Positions 43,727 through 52,615 of a stretch of 64,000 nucleotides of DNA are shown piece by piece; position 1 is the first letter of the stretch, and every line of letters starts with the position of its first letter. A model generated the notes under the pieces. The model was not told the origin of the DNA, ran no database searches, and saw nothing but the letters and a program-made list of their open reading frames with translations. A program made the translations under genes and the position numbers. The stretch is from Candidatus Competibacteraceae bacterium (GTDB lineage Bacteria; Pseudomonadota; Gammaproteobacteria; Competibacterales; Competibacteraceae), in the NCBI GenBank assembly GCA_016712625.1, contig JADJQQ010000001.1:1674001-1738000 (forward strand), written 5' to 3'.

Positions 43727-43774
43727 CTCGTTTCATCGCTTTTTGAACCCTCGCCACGACAACACGGAACACGC

Positions 43775-44659
43775 ATGGCTTACAAGGGCATTATTCTGGC
43801 AGGTGGTTCCGGCACGCGCTTGCATCCGCTGACGGTTTCGGTCAGCAAGCAACTGATGCCGGTTTACGACAAACCGATGATTTACTATCCGGTGGCCACA
43901 CTCATGCTGGCGGCCATTCGCGATATTCTCATCATCACCACGCCTCGCGACCAGGAGGCTTATCAAGTTTTGCTGGGCGATGGCAGCCAGTGGGGCATGA
44001 CGTTCCAGTACGCAGTCCAACCCAGCCCCGACGGACTGGCGCAAGCCTTTCTGATCGGCGAGCAGTTCATCGGCGCGGATCGGGTGTGCTTGATGCTCGG
44101 CGACAACATTTATTATGGCCAAGGCTTGTCGGCGGTGCTGCGTCGAGCGACTGCCCGTGAGCGCGGCGCTACCGTATTTGGCTACTACGTGCGCGATCCC
44201 GAACGCTATGGCGTGGTGAGTTTTGATGGGCGGGGCCGAGCCGTCGCCATCGAGGAAAAACCCAAGGCCCCCAAATCCAATTACGCGGTGACTGGCCTGT
44301 ACTTTTATGATAACGCGGTGGTGAACGTCGCCAAGAACATTCGTCCTTCGGCGCGCGGCGAACTAGAAATCACCGATGTGAACCGAGTCTATCTGGAGCG
44401 GGGCGAACTCAATGTCGAGCTGCTGGGCCGCGGTTATGCTTGGCTTGATACCGGTACCCACGAATCGCTATTGGCCGCCGCTCATTTCGTGCAGGTGGTG
44501 GAGCAACGGCAAGGCTTGAAAGTCGCTTGCCCGGAAGAAGTGGCTTGGCGGATGGCGTTTATTGACGACGGCCAATTGGTGCGACTGGCTGAACCCTTGG
44601 CCAAGAGCGGTTATGGCCAGTATTTAATGGAGCTGCTAGAGCGGAGAATCGCCCCATGA
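43775..44659 (+). CDS. rmlA: glucose-1-phosphate thymidylyltransferase
   Basis: RmlA couples dTTP to glucose 1-phosphate, step one of dTDP-L-rhamnose synthesis. KGIILAGGSGTRLHPLTVSVSKQLMPVYDKPMIYYP is the nucleotidyltransferase signature, and LMLGDNIYYGQGL and AIEEKPKAPKSNYAVTGLYFYD follow. 294 residues is the usual length. It overlaps rmlC by 4 bp. The order rmlA-rmlC-rmlD is compact and directly joined to the type II secretion genes; rmlB is not in the window. Confidence 0.96.
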   Translation: MAYKGIILAGGSGTRLHPLTVSVSKQLMPVYDKPMIYYPVATLMLAAIRDILIITTPRDQEAYQVLLGDGSQWGMTFQYAVQPSPDGLAQAFLIGEQFIGADRVCLMLGDNIYYGQGLSAVLRRATARERGATVFGYYVRDPERYGVVSFDGRGRAVAIEEKPKAPKSNYAVTGLYFYDNAVVNVAKNIRPSARGELEITDVNRVYLERGELNVELLGRGYAWLDTGTHESLLAAAHFVQVVEQRQGLKVACPEEVAWRMAFIDDGQLVRLAEPLAKSGYGQYLMELLERRIAP

Positions 44660-45213
44660 AGGTGATTCCCACCGAATTGCCGGGCGTGCTGTTGTTAGAA
44701 CCGAAAGTCTTTGGCGACGGGCGCGGGTTTTTCATGGAAACTTGGCAGGCGACGCGCTACCGCGCGGCGGGGATGCCGGAACGCTTCGTCCAAGACAATC
44801 ACTCCCGCTCACGGCGCGGCGTGTTGCGCGGTTTGCACTATCAATTGATCCAACCGCAGGGCAAACTGGTTTGGGTGACGCGCGGCGCGGTGTTCGATGT
44901 GGCGGTGGATATCCGGCGCGGTTCGCCAAACTTCGGCCGCTGGTACGGCTGCGTGCTGGACGATGTGAACCATCGTCAGCTCTATGTTCCGCCCGGTTTC
45001 GCGCACGGCTTCTGCGTCGTGTCGGAGGAAGCCGATTTCTTTTACAAATGCACCGATTATTACCACCCCACGTCGGAAGGTGGGATTGCGTGGAATGATC
45101 CGGCCATCGGGATCGAGTGGCCGTTACAGGATGTGGCGTTATCGGGCAAGGACCAGAGCAATCCGCCACTGGCCGCGCAGCTTCCTGAAAAGCTGCCGCT
45201 GTACGAGGATTGA
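44656..45213 (+). CDS. rmlC: dTDP-4-dehydrorhamnose 3,5-epimerase
   Basis: RmlC performs step three of dTDP-L-rhamnose synthesis. The cupin core is complete: VFGDGRGFFMETW, FVQDNHSRSRRGVLRGLHYQL with the catalytic His, FDVAVDIRRGSPNFGRWYG, LYVPPGFAHGFCVVSEEADFFYKCTDYY and the catalytic Tyr region. 185 residues. It overlaps rmlA by 4 bp and ends 3 bp before rmlD. Confidence 0.96.
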   Translation: MKVIPTELPGVLLLEPKVFGDGRGFFMETWQATRYRAAGMPERFVQDNHSRSRRGVLRGLHYQLIQPQGKLVWVTRGAVFDVAVDIRRGSPNFGRWYGCVLDDVNHRQLYVPPGFAHGFCVVSEEADFFYKCTDYYHPTSEGGIAWNDPAIGIEWPLQDVALSGKDQSNPPLAAQLPEKLPLYED

Positions 45214-45216
45214 GCC

Positions 45217-46101
45217 GTGCGGCTGGCGATCCTCGGCGCTAAAGGCCAAGTCGGCTGGGAGCTGAATCGGCGCGCCCCAACCTTGGGTTATGACGTGCTG
45301 GCTTGGGACATGGCGGAATTGGATATCGCCGATGCCGCCGCCGTTGACCGGGCGCTGGGGGACAGCGGGGTCGATGTGGTGATCAATGCCGCCGCCTACA
45401 CCGCGGTGGATAAGGCCGAACAAGAACCGCAACGGGCGTTCGCGGTCAATCGCGATGGCCCGGCCCATCTAGCGGCCGCTTGCGCCCGATCCGGCATCCC
45501 GCTGCTGCATATTTCCACCGACTATGTGTTTGATGGCGCCAAGGTGGGCGCTTATGCCGAGCAGGACCCCGCCACGCCGCTGGGCGTCTACGGGCAAAGT
45601 AAATGGGAAGGGGATCAGGCGGTCTGTCGGTTGTCGTCTCGCCACCTGATTTTACGGGTGAGTTGGGTGTTCGGCATCGAAGGCCAGAATTTCGTCAAGA
45701 CGATTTTGCGGCTGGCGCGCGCGCGTGAAGAATTACGGGTGGTGGCCGACCAATACGGCTGTCCGACCTATGCTGGAGATATCGCCGCGGTCCTGCTCGA
45801 TTTGGCGGGGCGGGTAGCCGAAATCGACGCGCGCGCGCTGTGGGGCGTCTACCATTATGGCGGCGATCCGGCCACGACCTGGCACGAATTCGCCAGCGCC
45901 ATTGTCGAACAGGCCAAACGGCGCGAGCCGTTGCCGGTGCGCGCCGTGACGGCCATCACCACGGCTGATTATCCAACCCCGGCCGCCCGTCCAGCCAATT
46001 CCGTGCTGGATTGCTCGCGCTTGACCGCTTGTTTCGGTATCCGCCCGGCTTCGTGGCGGGATGGCTTAACCGTCATGTTGGACGCTCTTTATGCCCGTTG
46101 A
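45217..46101 (+). CDS. rmlD: dTDP-4-dehydrorhamnose reductase
   Basis: RmlD makes dTDP-L-rhamnose with NADPH. The N-terminal Rossmann motif is MRLAILGAKGQVGWEL; NAAAYTAVDKAEQEP, HISTDYVFDG and the SDR pair YGQSK are present. 294 residues. The start is GTG 45217, three bases after rmlC. Its last 11 bp overlap the start of gspE, so sugar synthesis and secretion genes are physically coupled here. Confidence 0.96.
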   Translation: MRLAILGAKGQVGWELNRRAPTLGYDVLAWDMAELDIADAAAVDRALGDSGVDVVINAAAYTAVDKAEQEPQRAFAVNRDGPAHLAAACARSGIPLLHISTDYVFDGAKVGAYAEQDPATPLGVYGQSKWEGDQAVCRLSSRHLILRVSWVFGIEGQNFVKTILRLARAREELRVVADQYGCPTYAGDIAAVLLDLAGRVAEIDARALWGVYHYGGDPATTWHEFASAIVEQAKRREPLPVRAVTAITTADYPTPAARPANSVLDCSRLTACFGIRPASWRDGLTVMLDALYAR

Positions 46102-47788
46102 TCTTGGCGAACTGTTGGTCGAACACCAGAAATTGACGGAGGCTGACCTGCAACGCGCCCAGCGGGTGCGGGATAGCACCGGCGAGGCGCTGGATACCTT
46201 GCTGGTCAAGCTGGGTCTGGTTTCGGAGCGCGATTTGGCCGAGGCGGTCGCGGCGCGCTTGAATTTGGCGCTCCTCAAACCGGGCGATTATCCGGAGACG
46301 CCGGTAACGAACAGTGGCGTCTCGTCGCGATTTCTCAAGGAATCGCGAGCCATTCCCTTGTTCGAGGAAGAGCAGGGTTTGGCGGTGGCGATGGCCAACC
46401 CCACCGATCATTATGTGCTGTCGGCGCTTCAGCTGGCGACCGGCAAGCCGATCCTGCCGCGGGTGGGTATTCCCTCGGAACTGGAAGTCGCGTTCGAGCG
46501 ACTGTATGGCAGCGGTCGCTCGGCAATGGGCCAGATCGTCGATGCCATCGGCTTGGCCGACGATCTGACCGACGAGGAGCAAATCCAGCACCTGAAGGAT
46601 CTGGCCAGCGAAGCGCCGGTTATCCGGCTGGTGAATCTCATGATCGCCCGCGCCGTGGAATCGCGCGCCTCCGACATCCACATCGAACCCTTCGAAAATC
46701 GACTCAAGGTACGCTATCGGGTGGACGGCGTGCTGCGCGAGGTGGAGTCACCCCCCTCGCGGCTGTCGGCGGCCGTCATTTCGCGGATCAAGATCATGGC
46801 CAAGCTGAACATCGCCGAACGGCGCTTGCCGCAGGACGGGCGCATTCAATTGCGGGCGCAAGGCAAGGAAATCGATCTGCGTGTTTCCACGGTGCCGACG
46901 CTCTGGGGCGAAAGCGTGGTGATGCGTATTCTGGACAAGGCCAGCGTGGTGCTGGATTTCGCGGTGCTGGGTTTCAGTCCGCGCACGCTCAAGCGCTTTC
47001 TGGATATCTTACATATGCCGCATGGCATTATCGTGGTCACCGGACCGACCGGTTCTGGCAAGACCACCACCCTTTATACCGCGTTACAGACCCTCAACAC
47101 GCCGGAACGGAAAATCTTGACGGTCGAAGATCCGGTGGAATACCAACTGGAAGGGATCAATCAGATTCAGGTCAAGCCGCAGATCAACCTGACCTTTGCT
47201 AACGCCCTGCGTTCGATCGTCCGCCAAGACCCGGACGTGATCATGATCGGCGAAATGCGCGATCTTGAAACCGCCGGCATCGCCGTACAGTCCGCCCTGA
47301 CCGGCCATTTGGTGTTGTCCACCCTCCATACCAACGATGCGGCCGGTAGTATTACCCGCCTGCTGGACATGGGCGTGGAGGATTATCTGTTGACCTCGAC
47401 CATCAACGGCATCCTCGCCCAGCGCTTGGTGCGGCTGTTGTGCACGCGCTGCCGCCAGCCCTATCAAGCCTTGCCGGAACTATGCGAGGAAATGCGGTTA
47501 CATCGTTTCAGCGCGAGCCGCGATATTACCCTCCATAAAGCGGTCGGTTGCGAGTATTGCGGCGGCTCCGGCTATCGGGGCCGGGCGGCGATCATAGAGT
47601 TTCTGATCGTCACCGACCCGCTGCGCCGGCTGGTGCTAAAACATGCCGACGCCACCCAACTGCAAGCCGAAGCCCAAAAAGAGGGCATGGACACCATGTA
47701 CGAAGATGGCTTGCGCAAAGCCGTTGCCGGTTTGACCACCATTGAGGAAGTATTGCGGGTGACGACGCAACAGGAACAAGAGGCTTAA
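46091..47788 (+). CDS. gspE: type II secretion system ATPase GspE
   Basis: GspE is the cytoplasmic hexameric motor of the type II secretion system. The N1 domain is followed by ASDIHIEPFENRLKVRYRVDGVL and Walker A GPTGSGKT (318-325). Asp box IRQDPDVIMIGEMRDLETA and the His box GHLVLSTLHTNDAA follow. The zinc tetracysteine (CTRCRQPY and CEYCGGSGYRG) is present. 565 residues. The start overlaps rmlD by 11 bp, which is unusual. It opens an Xps-type operon E-F-(methyltransferase)-G-H-I-J-K-L-M-N-D. Confidence 0.96.
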   Translation: MPVDLGELLVEHQKLTEADLQRAQRVRDSTGEALDTLLVKLGLVSERDLAEAVAARLNLALLKPGDYPETPVTNSGVSSRFLKESRAIPLFEEEQGLAVAMANPTDHYVLSALQLATGKPILPRVGIPSELEVAFERLYGSGRSAMGQIVDAIGLADDLTDEEQIQHLKDLASEAPVIRLVNLMIARAVESRASDIHIEPFENRLKVRYRVDGVLREVESPPSRLSAAVISRIKIMAKLNIAERRLPQDGRIQLRAQGKEIDLRVSTVPTLWGESVVMRILDKASVVLDFAVLGFSPRTLKRFLDILHMPHGIIVVTGPTGSGKTTTLYTALQTLNTPERKILTVEDPVEYQLEGINQIQVKPQINLTFANALRSIVRQDPDVIMIGEMRDLETAGIAVQSALTGHLVLSTLHTNDAAGSITRLLDMGVEDYLLTSTINGILAQRLVRLLCTRCRQPYQALPELCEEMRLHRFSASRDITLHKAVGCEYCGGSGYRGRAAIIEFLIVTDPLRRLVLKHADATQLQAEAQKEGMDTMYEDGLRKAVAGLTTIEEVLRVTTQQEQEA

Positions 47789-47789
47789 G

Positions 47790-49010
47790 ATGCCCCGCTA
47801 TCGCTACGAGGCGGTGGATGCGGCCGGCGAAGTCCTGCGCGATGCGTTGGAAGCGCCGACATCCGAAGCGGCGGTCGAACAGCTGCGTGATCGGGGTTTG
47901 TTACCGCTGTCGGTCGCTGAAGCCAAGGGTGGTTTGTTACGGGGCGGACTCAGCCAGCCGTTGTTTGGCAAAAGCCGGGCTTTAACGCGCAAGACGATCA
48001 TGCTGTTGACCCAGCAATTGGCCAGCCTGTTGAGCGCGGGGATGCCGTTAGATCGCGCCCTCACCATCCTGATTGGCGTTTCGGAGGACGCGCGGGGGCA
48101 GGCGCTGCTGGAAAGAGTGCAGGAAAAAGTGCGTGGCGGTTCGACGCTCGCCGACGCCATGGAGGCGCAAGGCGCATTTTCACGGTTTTATCTGAATATG
48201 ATTCGCGCCGGCGAGGCGGGCGGGGCACTGGAAACGGTCCTGAAACGCTTGACCGAATTTCTTGAGCGGTCGCAGGCCCTGCGGGAGACGGTGACTTCGG
48301 CGTTGATCTATCCCATTATCCTGCTGTCGGTGGCGGCGCTCTCGGTCATTATCTTGTTGACTTTTGTGGTGCCGCAATTCCAGCGGTTGTTTGCCGATGC
48401 GGGCAAAGCCTTGCCGTTGGCGACGCAAATCGTGATTGCGGTCGGTGCTGGCTTCCAGCATTACTGGTGGGTCGGCTTGATCGTGATCGGGCTGCTTGTG
48501 GTGATCGTGCGCCAGCGCTTGAGCCGACCGGAGCAGCGCCTGCGTTGGGATCGACGGCTGCTGCGCCTGCCCTTGGTGGGCGACCTGATCGCCAAGATCG
48601 AAACGGCGCGCTTATCGCGCACCTTGGGAACCTTGCTGGGTAACGGGGTGTCGTTGTTGAATGCATTGACCATCGTCCGCGAGACCCTCGGCAATCAGCT
48701 CTTGGTTGGGGCGCTGGGCGATGTGACGGAACACGTCAAGACAGGTCGGGGGCTGGCGGAGCCGCTGGTGGAAACCGGCTACTTTCCCAAACTGGCGGTC
48801 CAAATGATCCGCGTCGGCGAAGAGACCGGCCAGTTGCAGGAAATGCTGTTACAGGTGGCCGATACCTACGACAGTGAGGTGCAGACCGCCGTCAAGCGAT
48901 TGTTGACGCTATTGGAACCGGTATTGATATTGGTCCTCGGCGTGATCATTGCTGGTATTATCATGTCGATTCTGGTGGCGATTCTCAGTTTGAACGAGTT
49001 GGCTTTCTAA
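47790..49010 (+). CDS. gspF: type II secretion system inner-membrane protein GspF
   Basis: GspF is the polytopic platform protein of the secretion system. The 406-residue product has two GspF repeats, LLTQQLASLLSAGMPLDRALTIL and SRTLGTLLGNGVSLLNALTIV, each followed by RAGEAGG or RVGEETGQL. Three membrane segments lie at about 170-190, 220-240 and 370-395. It begins 2 bp after gspE. The next gene is a foreign-looking methyltransferase instead of gspG. Confidence 0.96.
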   Translation: MPRYRYEAVDAAGEVLRDALEAPTSEAAVEQLRDRGLLPLSVAEAKGGLLRGGLSQPLFGKSRALTRKTIMLLTQQLASLLSAGMPLDRALTILIGVSEDARGQALLERVQEKVRGGSTLADAMEAQGAFSRFYLNMIRAGEAGGALETVLKRLTEFLERSQALRETVTSALIYPIILLSVAALSVIILLTFVVPQFQRLFADAGKALPLATQIVIAVGAGFQHYWWVGLIVIGLLVVIVRQRLSRPEQRLRWDRRLLRLPLVGDLIAKIETARLSRTLGTLLGNGVSLLNALTIVRETLGNQLLVGALGDVTEHVKTGRGLAEPLVETGYFPKLAVQMIRVGEETGQLQEMLLQVADTYDSEVQTAVKRLLTLLEPVLILVLGVIIAGIIMSILVAILSLNELAF

Positions 49011-49047
49011 AAGAAAAATTCAGGACTTTGAAGGATCTTTTAAGACG

Positions 49048-49692
49048 ATGAATGATCGCGAACGAATGGCCGTCGATGTGTTTCATACAATTTATTATGA
49101 CGGCTTGCCCGGTCAAGGAGCGATTTTTGCCAACACGTATTGGATGGGTGTCCCCTGCCTGAAATGTCCGCTGGATATGTGGATATACCAGGAAATTCTG
49201 AGCAAGGTTAAACCCGATCTTGTTATTGAGACGGGCACTTATTTGGGAGGCAGCGCGCTTTTCATCGCCCATCTGATGGATATTCTGGGCAAAGGCCAAA
49301 TAGTCACCATCGATAACGAAGTTCGTTCAGGTCGTCCCAGTCACGATAGAATTCGATACATCACCGGCTCCAGCACGGATGAAGCCTTGATAAAGTCGAT
49401 TTTCGATGACTGCCCCATGGAGCAGTGCTTGGTTATTCTGGATTCAGATCACTCCAAAAAACATGTTCTTGAAGAATTACGCCTATTAGCGCCCTACGTT
49501 AGTTTGGGAAGTTATTTGATTGTGGAAGACACGAATATCAATGGTCATCCCGCCTACTCAAATTTTGGCGAGGGTCCCTTCGAAGCAGTGCGGGCGTTTT
49601 TGAAAACTGACAGTCGATTTACAGTCGATGAGTCCTGTGAAAAATTTCTGATGACCTTCAATCCCCAGGGATATCTGAAACGTGTTGCTTAG
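49048..49692 (+). CDS. CmcI/rhamnosyl O-methyltransferase family protein inserted in the type II secretion operon
   Basis: A 214-residue SAM-dependent enzyme of the cephalosporin hydroxylase (CmcI)/rhamnosyl O-methyltransferase family. PDLVIETGTYLGGSALFIAHLM is SAM motif I, TIDNE the acidic loop, VILDSDHSKKHVLEEL the metal-binding motif, and YLIVEDTNINGHP and MTFNPQGYLKRV the C-terminal signature. It lies between gspF and gspG, where other Xps-type operons have no gene. By eye its base composition is more AT-rich than that of its neighbours, suggesting recent acquisition. The family includes enzymes acting on rhamnose, and rmlACD lies just upstream, so a sugar substrate is plausible but unproven. 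Confidence 0.85.
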   Translation: MNDRERMAVDVFHTIYYDGLPGQGAIFANTYWMGVPCLKCPLDMWIYQEILSKVKPDLVIETGTYLGGSALFIAHLMDILGKGQIVTIDNEVRSGRPSHDRIRYITGSSTDEALIKSIFDDCPMEQCLVILDSDHSKKHVLEELRLLAPYVSLGSYLIVEDTNINGHPAYSNFGEGPFEAVRAFLKTDSRFTVDESCEKFLMTFNPQGYLKRVA

Positions 49693-49708
49693 TTCGAGAT
49701 TGTATTTG

Positions 49709-50140
49709 ATGAAAAAATATAAGGTTTACTGGGCTGGTTTTACGCTGATTGAGCTACTGGTCGTGCTGGTCATTCTGGGTCTGCTGGCCGGTTTGGTGGG
49801 GCCGCAGGTAATAGGCTGGATTTCCAAATCCAACACGAAAGTGGCGAAGCTGCAAATTGAGGAGCTCAGTACCGCGCTCGATTCGTTCCGGCTGGACATG
49901 GGACGCTACCCCGCGACGAATGAGGGGCTGCAAGCGCTGGTTGCCGGGCCGGGAGGGGCGAGCCGCTGGAACGGCCCGTATTTGCGCAAGAATCTCATTC
50001 CCAAAGATCCTTGGGGTAACGATTATCAATATCGCGCGCCAGGGCAACACAGTGGCGGAGCTTTCGATCTGTATTCGTTGGGAGCCGATAATGCCGAGGG
50101 TGGCGATGGCGAAAATCAGGATGTGATCAGCTGGCAGTAA
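49709..50140 (+). CDS. gspG: type II secretion major pseudopilin GspG
   Basis: GspG polymerises into the secretion pseudopilus. The short basic leader ends in WAG, then FTLIELLVVLVILGLLAGLVGPQVIG with Glu5 is the prepilin-peptidase site and helix. The C-terminal globular part has DMGRYPATNEGLQALV and DPWGNDYQYRAPG, the conserved calcium-binding region. ATG 49709 gives a mature-size protein of 143 residues; earlier starts would overlap the methyltransferase gene. No prepilin peptidase gene is in the window. Confidence 0.95.
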   Translation: MKKYKVYWAGFTLIELLVVLVILGLLAGLVGPQVIGWISKSNTKVAKLQIEELSTALDSFRLDMGRYPATNEGLQALVAGPGGASRWNGPYLRKNLIPKDPWGNDYQYRAPGQHSGGAFDLYSLGADNAEGGDGENQDVISWQ

Positions 50141-50166
50141 ATGATCCGGACAAGCCGGAGCGAGTG

Positions 50167-50625
50167 ATGCGAGCCAGACAGCGGGGCTTTACCCTGCTGG
50201 AGCTGCTGGTGGTTTTGGTGATTGCCGTGCTGTTGGTCGCGCTGACGCCGCCCTTGCTTTCGAGGATGAGCGGCGCTACTGAATTGCGTGGAGCCGCCCG
50301 ACAGATTGCCGCCGGCCTGCGGTTGGCGCGCGAGCAGGCGGTCACTCGCCAGCAAGACGCCGTGATGACGCTCGACTTGGCGCAGCATCGATTCGCCGTC
50401 AGTGGCGATCCGCGTGAAGTGGTGTTACCGGAAAGCGTGGCGCTTCATCTTTATACGGCACAGTCGGAGTTGGTCGATCAGGCGACCGGCGGCATCCGGT
50501 TCTTCGCGGATGGCAGCTCCACTGGCGGCGCTATCACCGTCAGTGGGCCAAAACTAGCCTACCGCGTCAATGTCGATTGGTTGACCGGCGCTATCGCCAT
50601 TGTCGAAGAGGACGCGCAACCGTGA
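50167..50625 (+). CDS. gspH: type II secretion minor pseudopilin GspH
   Basis: A minor pseudopilin of 152 residues. MRARQRGFTLLELLVVLVIAVLLVALTPPLL is the prepilin leader and helix, cleaved after the Gly before FTLLE. The rest, including AARQIAAGLRLAREQAVTRQQDAVMTLDL, is typical of GspH. It ends in a 4-bp GTGA overlap with gspI. Confidence 0.92.
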   Translation: MRARQRGFTLLELLVVLVIAVLLVALTPPLLSRMSGATELRGAARQIAAGLRLAREQAVTRQQDAVMTLDLAQHRFAVSGDPREVVLPESVALHLYTAQSELVDQATGGIRFFADGSSTGGAITVSGPKLAYRVNVDWLTGAIAIVEEDAQP

Positions 50626-51039
50626 GCGGACAGCGCGGCTTCTCGCTGCTTGAAGTGCTGGTCGCCTTCGCCATTCTCAGCCTCTCTCTGGGCGTGCTGC
50701 TGCAAGTCTTCGCCACGGGCCTGCGCAACGCGGGCGTGACTGACGATTACACGCGGGCAACCTTGTATGCTGAATCGATTTTGACCGCGATTGGCAAAGA
50801 GGCCCCCTTAAGTGAAGGCAGTCATTCCGGCCCGATCGACGACCGCTTTTCTTGGCGCAGCACGATAAGCCCTTATGTAGAGGGGATGCCTGACCCCGAA
50901 AAAAACGCAGGTACGCGCTTATCGAATCGGCGTTGAAGTGTTCTGGGACGGCGTGGCGCAAAATCGCTCGGTCATGTTGGAGACGTTGCGGCTGGCGCCG
51001 TTGCAAGCGCCGGATGGGCCACGGAGCCGGCGGCGGTGA
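50622..51039 (+). CDS. gspI: type II secretion minor pseudopilin GspI, frameshifted in an A-run
   Basis: GspI caps the pseudopilus with GspJ and GspK. GTG 50622 gives MSGQRGFSLLEVLVAFAILSLSLGVLLQVF, a normal leader and helix, and the globular domain runs to SPYVEGMPDPE. There a run of seven A (50900-50906 region) shifts the frame, and translation would end at 50936. One frame over, KTQVRAYRIGVEVFWDG and LETLRLAPLQ complete a normal GspI that stops at 51039, overlapping gspJ (GTGA). Deleting one A restores about 138 residues. A single homopolymer indel inside an otherwise intact operon points to a sequence error. Confidence 0.88.
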
Positions 51040-51653
51040 TCGTGCCAACCGCCAACCGCCGACCAGGGGGATTCACCTTGCTGGAGCTGCTGGTCGCCCT
51101 CACGTTGATGGGGCTGATCCTGGTTGTGCTCTACAGTGGTTTGCGACTGGCCTTGAACAGCTCGGACAGCGGCGAGCAACGGGCCGAGGCGACCCAGCGG
51201 CTGCGCTTGGTGCAAGAGTTTCTACGCCGCCAATTGGCGCAGTCGATGAGTGTGTTTGAACTTAACGACCAACAGGAGCCGAAGGTGGTTTTTTCCGGCC
51301 AGGCTGATGGCGTCGAATTTGTCGCCCCAATGCTGGCGCAATTGGGCCAGGGTGGTCTGTACCGGATTTGGATTGGCGCTAGCGATGGCCGTCTGCGGAT
51401 GCGTTGGCGGCTGTATCGGCCCAACGATCCCGAACCTGGCGAGGAGCGAGAGACCATATTGCTGGAAGGCGTCTCCACCACGGAATGGGCTTATTTCGGC
51501 CCAGAGCGGGAAAATGATCCGCGGCCGCCCAGTTGGCGCTCTGCATGGTCGAGTTCAGAGCGGCGGCCGTTGCTGGTGCGCTTGAATCTGACGTGGGGCG
51601 ATGAGGCTTGGCCTGATTTGGTGGTCGCGCTCGTGGAAGGGCTGCGGCGATGA
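51036..51653 (+). CDS. gspJ: type II secretion minor pseudopilin GspJ
   Basis: A 205-residue minor pseudopilin. GTG 51036 overlaps the end of gspI. GGFTLLELLVALTLMGLILVVLYSGLRLAL is the leader site and helix. The C-terminal part matches GspJ in layout, with YRIWIGASDGRLRMRWRLY and a late Trp-rich region. It overlaps gspK by 4 bp. Confidence 0.92.
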   Translation: MIVPTANRRPGGFTLLELLVALTLMGLILVVLYSGLRLALNSSDSGEQRAEATQRLRLVQEFLRRQLAQSMSVFELNDQQEPKVVFSGQADGVEFVAPMLAQLGQGGLYRIWIGASDGRLRMRWRLYRPNDPEPGEERETILLEGVSTTEWAYFGPERENDPRPPSWRSAWSSSERRPLLVRLNLTWGDEAWPDLVVALVEGLRR

Positions 51654-52558
51654 GCCCGATGGTTAGCTCTCGTCGCCTCTTCATTCCACAGCGGGGGATG
51701 ATTTTAGTGATCGTGCTGTGGATCGTGACGTTGTTGGCGGTGATGGCCGGCAGCTTCGCCTATTCCATGCGCACCGAAATCCGGTTGGCGCTCGGCGCGG
51801 TGGAGCGGGCGCGGGCCCGCGCCTTGGCCGAAGCGGGCGTGGCCTATGCGATGGCTTGGCAACTTGATCACGACGCCAGCCGAAAGACTTGGCCGCCGAA
51901 CGGCGATCCACGCGAATGGGTCTTCGGCGATGGACGGGTGCGTATTGAAGTCATCAATGCCAATGGGTTAGTGAGCCTGAACACGGCCAGCCCGGATTTG
52001 TTGAAGGCGCTGTTCTCTGGCGTGGGGGTGGATGCCGCTGATCGAGATGCTTTAGTCGAAGCTGTCCTGAATTGGTCAGAGTCGGGTCAGCAGCAAATGC
52101 TCGGTCGCCCCGACCGTGCTGCTGGTCAGTTAAGCGGTCGGTTTCAACCGCGAAAGGCGCGCTTTGAAAGTATTGAAGAATTGCAGCAAGTCGAGGGGAT
52201 GACGAAGGCTATCTACGAGCGAATCGCCGATGAAGTTACCGCCTTTTCAAGCCACCTCGGCGTCAATCCAGAATTTGCCCCCGCGGGCTTATTGCGAGAC
52301 TTGGGGCTAGACGAGCGAGCCGTTGCCGACTATGTTGCCAGTCGCGCCAAGGCGGCGGCTGATGGTTCGCGTCCGCCACCCGTGCCGCGTACCAGCGGCG
52401 AGGGTATTTTTTTTGGTGGACGTACCCCCATTTACCATATAACCGTGGCGGCGGAGCTAGAGTCCGGCACGGTTGTGAAGGTAAAAGCAGTCACTGACTT
52501 GCAAGCGGGGATCATCGCGCAAGATTTAAGAGTGTTTGCCTGGCGAGAGGGGCGTTAG
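51650..52558 (+). CDS. gspK: type II secretion minor pseudopilin GspK
   Basis: GspK tips the pseudopilus. RGMILVIVLWIVTLLAVMAGSFAYSMRTE is its leader and helix, lacking Glu5 as is usual for GspK. The large alpha-helical domain follows, with INANGLVSLNTASPDLLKALF and ARFESIEELQQVEGMTKAIYERI, the helix-hairpin-helix-like segment typical of the family. 302 residues. Confidence 0.93.
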   Translation: MSPMVSSRRLFIPQRGMILVIVLWIVTLLAVMAGSFAYSMRTEIRLALGAVERARARALAEAGVAYAMAWQLDHDASRKTWPPNGDPREWVFGDGRVRIEVINANGLVSLNTASPDLLKALFSGVGVDAADRDALVEAVLNWSESGQQQMLGRPDRAAGQLSGRFQPRKARFESIEELQQVEGMTKAIYERIADEVTAFSSHLGVNPEFAPAGLLRDLGLDERAVADYVASRAKAAADGSRPPPVPRTSGEGIFFGGRTPIYHITVAAELESGTVVKVKAVTDLQAGIIAQDLRVFAWREGR

Positions 52559-52615
52559 GCTATCATGCGTTGATTTTTGTCGATAGGCCGAAGCGTTTTT
52601 GGAGTTGCTTGGATC

